Assembly (NCBI GenBank): GCA_021234155.1
Contig: JAJEKV010000084.1
Coordinates: forward strand, 744,001 to 808,000
DNA length: 64,000 nt
Direction of reading: 5' to 3'
Source: Isoetes taiwanensis
Lineage: Eukaryota > Streptophyta > Lycopodiopsida > Isoetales > Isoetaceae
Shown here: positions 56,401 through 64,000 of the stretch, in pieces
Numbering within the stretch: position 1 is the first letter of the stretch
Layout of the letters: the number at the start of each line of letters is the position of its first letter
Translations under genes and position numbers: made by a program
The notes under the pieces: model-generated
Seen by the model: the letters and a program-made list of their open reading frames with translations, nothing else
What the model was told of the DNA's origin: nothing
Databases searched by the model: none

Positions 56401-56865
56401 ATTCAGCGATCGGATAGGAAATCGGGATCGGGAAGGAGGCATTGGCATTTGCCCTCCGGAGGGCTCTTCGAGTAGAAAGCACTGCCTCGGTGAATCAAAC
56501 CCCATTACGTCCAGTTTCTGTGCTTCTGGATCTTTCGAAGCTGCGACTACCGACCATGTCTCAAGTGCAAGCAGATAAAACTAGAGCCTCCATAACGTAA
56601 ACCCTACAATAACCTAGCAACCCACAGGGGTTTCGTTTTTAAGAAACCATACAATCGAGATTGGACAGGATCTTGAACAATGTCATGAGGTAGTGGGGCG
56701 TTGGCCTTGGAAAGGCGAGCCCTAAAACCTTCGAGAAGAGATTCGTCCCAAAAGGATCCCTCTTTGGAAGGTCCGCCAACCCGCAGACGGGCAACTCTCC
56801 ACCGGAGCGTGATCGGCTACTGCCCGGCCTTTTCCGAGAAACATCGACATTACCACGGAGACCAC
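53457..56865. repeat. 805-bp repeat array with internal orientation switch
   Basis: Five units. Unit 1 53457-54262 and unit 2 54263-54692 (cut) run forward from gggaccaagttacgcggtca. Units 3 (about 54868-55404, cut), 4 (55405-56209) and 5 (56210-56865, cut) are reverse complements. Period 805-806 bp. Each unit contains a run of about 90 open codons (GASGSRGGLLPT, then LQGNVDVSSPLAESDHSSG) and, in another frame, PERTFGTNFFWKVL. Neither is a known protein, and conservation comes from recent duplication. Confidence 0.85.
54693..54867. other. Turn-point of the 805-bp array
   Basis: 175 bp between the last forward and the first inverted unit. It starts with a weakly related piece (cagttgcacttgggacctgg against cagttgcacttgagacatgg) and is otherwise unique to this window. 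It is the loop of a hairpin whose arms are the flanking units. Confidence 0.6.
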
Positions 56866-57475
56866 ATGTTGGAGACCACATGGCATGTTTGACCACCTTA
56901 ATGTGGGCTGGGTGGCATGTTGAAACCACCTTGGCATGTTGGGCCCTAGGTGGCATATTGAAGCCCGTGGCATGTTTGAGCCACCTTGGCATGTTGGAGC
57001 CCTGGGTGGCATGTCAGGCTTCACCTTGGCGTATTGAGCCCTAGGTGGCATGTTGGAACTTGACAGCATGTTTGAGAGCCACCTTGGCATGTTATTAGGA
57101 GCCTAGGTGGCATGTTGGAGAACCCACGTGGTATGGTTGAAGGTCACCTTGGCATGTTTGAGCCACCTTGGCATCTTAGAGCCTCGGTGGCATGTTGGAA
57201 TCACCTTGGCATGTTGCAGAACTGAGTGGCGTGGTGGAAACCCATGTGGCATACATATACGGGCCACCTTGGCATGTTAAGATCTTAGGTGTTGGCATGT
57301 TGGAGCCACCTTGGCATGTTCGAGCCTAGTTGGCATGTTGGAGCCCATGTGGCATGTTTGAGCCACCTTGGCATGTTGGAGCCTAGGTGGCATGTTGGAG
57401 CCACCTTGGCATGTCGGAGCCTTATACGTGGCATGTTGGAGTCCATGTGGAATGTTTGAGCCAGCTTTGCAAATA
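56866..57475. repeat. Minisatellite of about 20-bp units (TGGCATGTTGGAGCC)
   Basis: About 30 units of the form (c)caccttggcatgttggagc alternating with ctaggtggcatgttggagcc and catgtggcatgtttgagcc. The higher-order period is about 40 or 60 bp. It directly abuts the last 805-bp unit; the boundary word is gagaccacatg. Confidence 0.9.
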
Positions 57476-59026
57476 CTTAGGTTGCAAATCTTCTCTTAAA
57501 CAACCCACCATATGTTCATCCTCCATAATATTCATTCACAGAACTTTCGAGAAGCCTTGTTATAGAAAGTATTCAATATCTTGCATTGCTATACGTAATC
57601 GTCGAGTAGTCTCGAGTGGAAGTTAAGAATGCCCTCCTCCTCACAATAGTAATACATGTTCCATATTCAATTTAGAAGAATGTTTGTGTGAAACAACTAT
57701 GTGATACACTTGCTTAAAATTACTGTATATTTCTGTACATTTTACAACGAATAATATGCCCTCGCTATCTATAGCGTCGTCGCCACGCGGTTTCTTTTGA
57801 CAGGGCTGAGTGATCAGAGATGGAGGCCACTATGATGAAGTGTCTAGAATAGCCATGCAGTCGCAGAGTCCATCATTCAAATGCTGCGATTCTTTGAGCC
57901 CTCGTGATTCGAATGATGCCGACTTCAAACCATCGCTTGGGAAGAAACGAGTAGTCCCCTGTCTTTCCCCTTTGTCAATTTCTTTTTTGCTTGCAAAGGC
58001 AAATCCAAATTGGATTATTGGGTGTTTGAGCCAGAGCAGTTCATCCTATAGCTGAATAGGGAAGTACTACCCTGCCATAGCCGAACTCTATTTTCTAAAT
58101 ATGTGCAGGTATGGATTGGGATGACAAAAGGGACGATTGTTTTTTCTGTTGTGCCCTATTTTCGGAAAGTATGAGAAGGCATGGCTCCACCCGGCTCTTG
58201 CATCGCTTCCTTCTCACGAAAGAAAAGAATCGGCGAGCCATATCCATAGCCATAGCCGCTCCCGCTCCTTACGCTCGTAATTTCAGCAAGTGTATATAGC
58301 GTGGGGAATATTCCTCGGCTTTTGCCGCCGCTTAGGTGCCACCCGTCTTGTGGCGCTTTTTAGGAAAATTTGGTGGATTTTCTAGAATTGGAACTTTCCT
58401 AGTACATTGGATTTGTGGAAAAAAGCCACAACTATATTATATTTTTATAAAAATGCTCTTATCAACGACCCGGATGGGCCAAGATGAGCGGCACGGATTT
58501 GATCCGGTCCTCTCCTCCTATTGGCTGTGTTTTCCGCCTTTGAATTGACGGTAGACCATTACGCCTTGGCGGCTCTGCTATGGCGCTCGGCTATGGCGCC
58601 GCGGCGTGCTGCTTCCACTTCGACTATGGGCTCAGGCTATCCGGGCTCCTTCCATGCATGCCCATGGCATCGCTTCCATGCATGCCCACCGGCTAGTAAG
58701 CAATCCTAGTGTTTTAATTTAATATGGAAAATATGTAGGCCATATGGCCATGGCCAATATAGCAAGGGTATACACGTGGCGACGTCCCCGCCATTTTATA
58801 TGGCGTGAATATAGCAGGACCCATGGTGTCACATGTTGAAATGAAAATAATAATTAAACTATGCGGTGAAAAATTAGCCCACATGGATGGCCCGGATCTC
58901 GGCCCAGAGGTGGGCGGCCCGAGATTGCAATCTTCGGTGGTGTTATCCTATTGGTTGGACTAAAGGAATGGACGGTCCAGATTTTGAAAAATAGCGGCTA
59001 AGATGGCGATCCTCTTGGTTTCATTC
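57476..59026. other. No recognised gene
   Basis: Short frames at 57810 (81 codons), 58111 (62 codons) and 58336 (70 codons) match nothing I know. Around 58560-58690 there are repeated words (ctatggcgc, tccatgcatgccca). Confidence 0.4.
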
Positions 59027-59120
59027 TATTGGTTAACTTTTCCCACCCTATATCGGGGTTTTCATTGCTGACTATTGGTTAACTTTTCCCGCCCCTCTAT
59101 CGGGGTTTTCATTGCCCGAA
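59027..59120. repeat. 46-bp tandem repeat x 2
   Basis: tattggttaacttttcccnc and atcggggttttcattgc repeat at 59027 and 59073. Confidence 0.85.
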
Positions 59121-59215
59121 GCGCTTGCATGCACACAACCATGGCAGATCCGAATGAAGCGGTAGACAAACATCCATGGCGGTAGAAGCGGGCGCACACA
59201 CATTCGGCGGCTTTG

Positions 59216-59298
59216 GCAAATCCGGCGACTATGGCGATGGCAAATCTTTGGTAGCTATGGCGATGGCAAATCTTTGGCAGCTGTGGCAATGGCAAATC
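59216..59298. repeat. 24-26-bp tandem repeat
   Basis: Units gcaaatctttggtagctatg + gcgatg start at 59216, 59240, 59266 and 59292 (the last partial). Confidence 0.85.
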
Positions 59299-62068
59299 CG
59301 ACAGGTTTTGTTATGTTCTTAGAGGCTTGTTTTTCGTTTATTTTCTAAGCTTTGTTTCTCGAATCCGAACTCGAAAGCATAACATTTTCCGGGACTAGGA
59401 AGCTTGATCGAAATGGAAGAAGGCATTATTTTGCTTGGGCTTGAAGGGTTGCGGACTTCTTTGGATGCAACTCGATGGAACAATTCGTGGTAGTGTTAGA
59501 ACGGCCGATTCATTTCTGCGTTGCTATCTTAGGAGCAATGAAGCTAAAACATTTTGCCTGGCTTCCTTAGAATGATCTGTTTTTGGATGTTGCTTATCAT
59601 ATCCTATTCTGAATGCCACTTCATTCCTATTATTGGTCCTGAAATCACTTCTTATCTTTGATCTTGTCCCCAAAAGCATTTCGAGCATTTGATCATCTAA
59701 GAGCCATGCTTTTTGCAACCATCTCACCTATTTGCCTTATGATTTGTTCCTCTAGGAACCATTTCGACCCTTTACCTCTAAGATCGGAGATAACTAATGG
59801 CAAAAAGCTGATATTTTTTTGGCAAGAACAAGCAGCACGCATATCCCTGACACAAGAGCAGTGATTATTGATTCGTATGATTTTTCATAAATTTAAAACC
59901 CTTTCATCTTACAGGCCTCGTTTTTACGAGATTATCCTGCAGCGTTATCCATATGGGCAGCTTCTTGTTTTTTTAGTACAATTCAGCTTGGAGTGTTCTC
60001 TCATTCTTGTGAAGCCATCATATTGGTTATTTTCTAATATAGAAGAAGGACTGAGCATCTTATATGCAGTAAGTTGTGCGATGTTCTAAATTCTATGAAA
60101 ATGAACTTGATATGAGGGTTTCTTGATCCTTTCCCATAATGCTTCTTAGTTGTCCGTGAAACATGCTTATAGTCTGATCTGTTCCATGATGAAGCTTATA
60201 GTCTGATCTGTTCCATGATGAAGATGTTGTGGAAGAAGAAAAGGAGAGTTGAGATGACGTTAGTCATTGTTTTTAACCACAACCATTAATTCAATTGTTT
60301 TAAACCTTAACCATTGAATGTTAATTGAATGTTATAATCTGACGTTAAAATTTAAAATTTAGATTGCAATCCATCAGTATCAGTATATATAAATGAGAAT
60401 GGAGATAACATGAATATTATGTCTTATGGACTTGTTTGGGTTCGATTCCCAAAAGGCTTTTTTTTTTAACAATTAAAAAAATCAATGCAAAATTCATAAT
60501 ATATTAGCTTTTAAATTGTGGTTTATAGTAATTTTTTATTTTAATGTGTGCCATGTGTCAACATTTGATTTGATAGAAGACATATTAAAAACAATACCTT
60601 CTTTTCTACATGTAATACTAATGCTTTTTTTTATTTCAAAAGTATGCCACGTGTCCATATTTGATTAGCTAGAATAATATTTTTTATTTAAAAAGTATGC
60701 CCGTGTCAATATCTCATTAGTTAAACAACCACATTAAAAACATACATTTTTTCTACATGTTATAATATTATTTTTTACATGTCCTTATTTCAGGAAAACT
60801 ATAGCTAGATTTCAATAACACATGTAGGGTTTCGTAAATAAAAAAAAGGCCATACGTGATTTTTTTTTAGTTTTGCAAAAACAACACTTGAAACAACATG
60901 TCCACATTGCGAAAAAGAACACTTGAAAACATCGACTTTCTATTTCCCTCGTGTTCTTTTTCTTTGTAGTGTTTTATTTCTAGTGTTGTAATTTAGTTTT
61001 TCAGTCTTGATAAAATTAAAACCTACACGTGCTATTTTAAAGATAAACAACGCATGGTTCCGCCAAAAAACAACAGCGAAGGAAAAAAGTACACGTTGAC
61101 AAAAATTCACAAAAACCATGTCAATTTTCTCTACGCATGGATTTTTCTGCCAAAAAACCACTGTCTCTTTGTGCAAATCCGGATAAACAGGCCACGTGGA
61201 CTTTTGGGGCCATTTTGGTGTTGTTTTTGGCATAAAACAACACTTCCGTACAACTAAAAAATAACTGTGGACCAAAAATTGGGGTCAGTGTGCATTTATG
61301 AATTAACATTATCATAGTACCGGATACATTACTTCCGATAGTACGATTATATTTACTCTAATCTTTACAATATTTAACGACTTTAGATCGCGATTATTTA
61401 AACAATAACCTTGATTTTAGACCTATTGTTACATAGAGAAGGTTTTAATTATTATACACAAGAATTAGATGTGCTTCTTATTCTCTTCCTTGGGTCTTGC
61501 ATTACCCTTGGAAGTATATCCCTAAGATGCACTTAAGTATATTCGAATTCTATTTTCTATTTATATTTATAAGAACCCCGAGGTCACATGGCTATCCTTG
61601 GAAGGAATTGCATCCTTGCGAAGGATTAATTAACATGCTACCTCACATTATCGTTGTTATTTAACTTATTTCCGTATGATACATATACGTACAGTAGATT
61701 CTATGCAATTATTAGGATCTATATTTAACTTATCTATAAGACACATTAAAGCTTATAATGCATGCGCACGCCTTACCTAAGGCTAGAATGCATCCACCCA
61801 TTGAGCCGGCGTCGAGTAATTTGGAGATGACTTGGTCGTTGCGTTGCTCCCATAGTTTTGCTCCATTCCATTGGTGTAGTTAGCTATCATGTCAGTCTCG
61901 CACGTTGAAGGCCTCATGAGCGCTAAGGTATCTATCTATCTTACGCTCTGTTCGCTTCGGCCATTGCCGGAGTGAACTCTATTCTACGGGTCGGTCAATT
62001 TGAGCCCTCCCACTTTCTTCGAAAAGAAAATGGTCCTGCACCCCTTCAATGACGTTGTACACAACGTC
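59299..62068. other. AT-rich stretch without a recognised gene
   Basis: A 111-codon minus frame at 60940-61275 and smaller frames are unrecognised. It contains the 29-bp tandem at 60165-60222. Three similar words (tatgccacgtgtc...atttgatt) occur at 60545-60715. A tRNA-like B box (tgggttcgattccca, 60437) stands before a T-run. Confidence 0.4.
60165..60222. repeat. 29-bp perfect tandem repeat x 2
   Basis: gcttatagtctgatctgttc + catgatgaa occurs at 60165-60193 and 60194-60222. Confidence 0.9.
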
Positions 62069-62399
62069 ATATGGGTAAAAGCATGCTACGGTGTACCACT
62101 TTTGGAACCCTCAAAAGTACCTACACTGGGTACTTTTAAAACTGGTACTTTCTGTTTTTTCTTTCCATTAAAATCAATCGAAATTTTTTGAATTGAGGGT
62201 CAATAGCATGTCAATCTATAGTACTAGAGGATAACAATACTACTAATGACTAAAATAAATGAATTAACTCTCAAACTTATTGTTTATTGCGGCATTTTTG
62301 CAAGTTCCCAGTACCCAGTGTTGGGTACTTTTCTGGGTAGTTTTGTACTACCTAAATAGGTACTTTAGATGGTACACCCTAGCATGCTTTCACCCATAT
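62069..62399. mobile_element. 331-bp MITE
   Basis: The terminal inverted repeats are about 30 bp: atatgggtaaaagcatgcta + cggtgtacca at the left and, reverse-complemented, atatgggtgaaagcatgcta + gggtgtacca at the right (two mismatches). Subterminal gtacc/ggtac-rich repeats (aaaagtacc, gggtactttt) are also inverted. No coding capacity. ATAT may be part of the TIR or a 4-bp target duplication. Confidence 0.75.
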
Positions 62400-63542
62400 C
62401 TATTCTCTCCCCTTAAGAGGTTATATGCTTCTTACTTTAATTTACTAGCCTTAGCTAACATATATAACCATCTAAGATGGATGCACATATTATGTTATCA
62501 TTTATTTCAATATAGTTATGGGTTACCTACTTAGTTAGAACGATTCTAAACCACAAGGTTTTGTCATCATGACAATTCCTTTTGTCTCAAAAGACTATTT
62601 GATTACTATAATTGTTATTTTAGATGTATCTTACATGTACTATTCTTTTATATTCTAGAGATTCCCCCTTTCTTAGTTATTTAAATTCTTGGAATATTCC
62701 TACCAAACGAATTGATGTCGTCGTAACAAGTTGGCCGGACTTGTTAGATTACTTCTTTTCTTTCGGTTGGATTATTCTTTTGGAGGTACTAGATTTATAC
62801 ATGGTCAACAATTATCCTAGTAATGATTCCTTCTTAGCGAGGTGATCAATCTCACCAAGTGGTTTCAATATGTTGGATGTCTGTTAACAATCGTGTATAA
62901 TTTTAGTTACTCCTATGCGTTTCCTTCCCAATATTTGACGCTTAGCTCAATATTGGGGCAATCCTTTCGGCAAGAATGTCTAACAATGCCTTCTAATCCC
63001 AATATGGATGTTACCATCCCTACATTTAACCTACTAGGCCCCATGGCCTTAGATGCTTGAGCTTGCTAGAAGCTCATCCACTCGTTGCCTGCTTGAAATA
63101 GCAAGGTAACGTTCTTCCGAGTCGCTCGATACTTCAGTCTCCTTGACGGTGGATCCTCTTTTTGACTTTGTTCGTTAGAAGCCTCTCATTGCTGGTGGCT
63201 TGCTGGTGTAGTTGATCACTTGAAATCTTCCATGCCGCTTTTCAAAAGCCTGAAGGTGGCGCCGTTTGAAAAAAAAAGGTCTTTCATCTCGAACTCTTTG
63301 TCTTGGCAGCTAACGACTCTGTATCCGATATTGTTTCTTCGACTCCATCGATGTCTCATACGTCGAGTCCTCTTGTCGTTATCGTGTTGCCCGAAGAGTG
63401 TTGAGGATGTGGATTGCTTCACCCCTGCAATTGCCTGACATCTCTTCTTTTGATCCATTATGCTATGGGAGGGAAGGAATAACAGGGGAACTATTCATGC
63501 AAAACATATAGCTTACATAATTACAATTACTACTAGCGCTAT
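62400..63542. other. No recognised gene
   Basis: Short frames only. Minus strand 63216-63458 (80 codons, from ATG at 63458) and plus strand 63220-63438 are both open over the same bases; neither is recognised. Confidence 0.4.
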
Positions 63543-63803
63543 TAGGTCCCGGGGGATTCACATAGTGTAGGCCGTATATACCATGTGAGTGGATGATAAG
63601 GGGTTTTTTTTAACCTAAAGCGTACGAATACGTACGGGAAGGGGTTCTTTAGACTTTAAAAAATCCAATCTCTAGTGATGTATTTCATACGGAAAGGGGT
63701 TTTTTAGACCTTAAAAAAAGCGTATACGAAGGGGTTTTTTATGACCCCTTCCTCGCACATGGCGTATCCCTTATACACTAAGTGATATCCCCGGGTATTA
63801 GGT
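63543..63803. mobile_element. Small MITE with 8-11-bp target-site duplication
   Basis: The flanking direct repeat is tattaggtccc at 63540-63550 and 63796-63806. Element ends: cccgggggattcacatagtg and, reverse-complemented, cccggggatatcacttagtg. The interior has repeated ggggtttttt words. Depending on where the TIR starts, the duplication is 8 bp (hAT-like) or 9-11 bp (Mutator-like). Confidence 0.65.
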
Positions 63804-63806
63804 CCC

Positions 63807-64000
63807 CCTTGAGCCTCCCTTCGTGTTGCACGCCTACTCCTTGGCAATGTCATCGGTGTTCCTCCCGGTGCAATGGTGTTGACGATCTATATCCTCTTAT
63901 TTGTACGTTGGCTCGTACTCCGGGGTAGTTTGTTGATATACCTGGGCCCTCCGATGTTTGTCGGCTATGGCACAACATGCTTTGCATCACATTCTAACTA
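63807..64000. other. No feature seen
   Basis: Unremarkable sequence to the window end. Confidence 0.4.

Noticed and set aside
58111..58299. Possible mitochondrial insertion (frame with RRHGSTRLLHRFLLTKEKNRR)
   Set aside because: The words look organelle-like to me, but I could not match them to a specific mitochondrial gene, so no call is made.
60432..60468. Possible tRNA or SINE (tttgggttcgattcccaaaa then T-run)
   Set aside because: The B box and T-run are good, but no matching 5' acceptor arm or A box is found within 80 bp. At most a degenerate SINE remnant.
60940..61275. 111-codon minus-strand frame
   Set aside because: AT-rich, low-complexity Phe/Lys/Asn composition, no recognisable domain, and no splice or duplicate support.

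Overview
The window reads as nuclear DNA of a land plant with a repeat-rich genome. The evidence is GT-AG introns, an L1-type LINE whose ORF1 carries a DUF4283-like region plus a CX2CX4HX4C knuckle, plant-type zf-RVT domains, Helitron 3' ends, MITEs, a foldback element and a Ty3/gypsy-type LTR. I cannot name the species; a fern or gymnosperm would fit, but that is a guess. No rRNA, tRNA or organelle gene could be supported.

The left two thirds is one segment present twice in direct order: copy 1 at about 7-20055 and copy 2 at about 21633-41906, with a 1.58 kb spacer between. Each copy holds, in order: a GC-rich minisatellite; a three-exon gene ('gene A') with a Lys/Glu-rich region and a ParB/sulfiredoxin-like box, whose introns are loaded with the 22-bp palindrome AAATGGCGCCATGGCGCCATTT; a minus-strand fragment of an endonuclease/RT retroelement; AT-rich DNA with small tandem repeats and two facing Helitron 3' ends; a degenerate non-LTR fragment ending in a (TATC)n tail; half of a zf-RVT domain; and an L1 LINE. 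Copy 1 stops inside this LINE. Copy 2 carries it in full (37042-43752), with poly(A) and a 9-bp target-site duplication, inserted into the zf-RVT domain of an older LINE whose other half resumes at 43753.

The two copies differ mainly at CAG and CTG, very often as CAG to CGG or CTG to CCG, and in patches that alternate between copies. Each copy loses splice acceptors and frames in this way. I read this as most likely a systematic sequencing or consensus error at methylated CHG sites rather than evolution. Many apparent frameshifts should therefore not be taken at face value.

The right third (44-64 kb) has almost no recognisable genes. It holds a large inverted repeat (about 44.25-46.38 kb against 51.24-53.2 kb) with foldback ends, three copies of a 255-bp MITE, a minus-strand LTR of about 1.5 kb, several tandem arrays (284 bp, about 62 bp, about 130-180 bp), an 805-bp repeat array that flips orientation in the middle (53.46-56.87 kb), a 20-bp-class minisatellite (56.87-57.48 kb), and two solitary MITEs near the right end (62069-62399; about 63543-63803).
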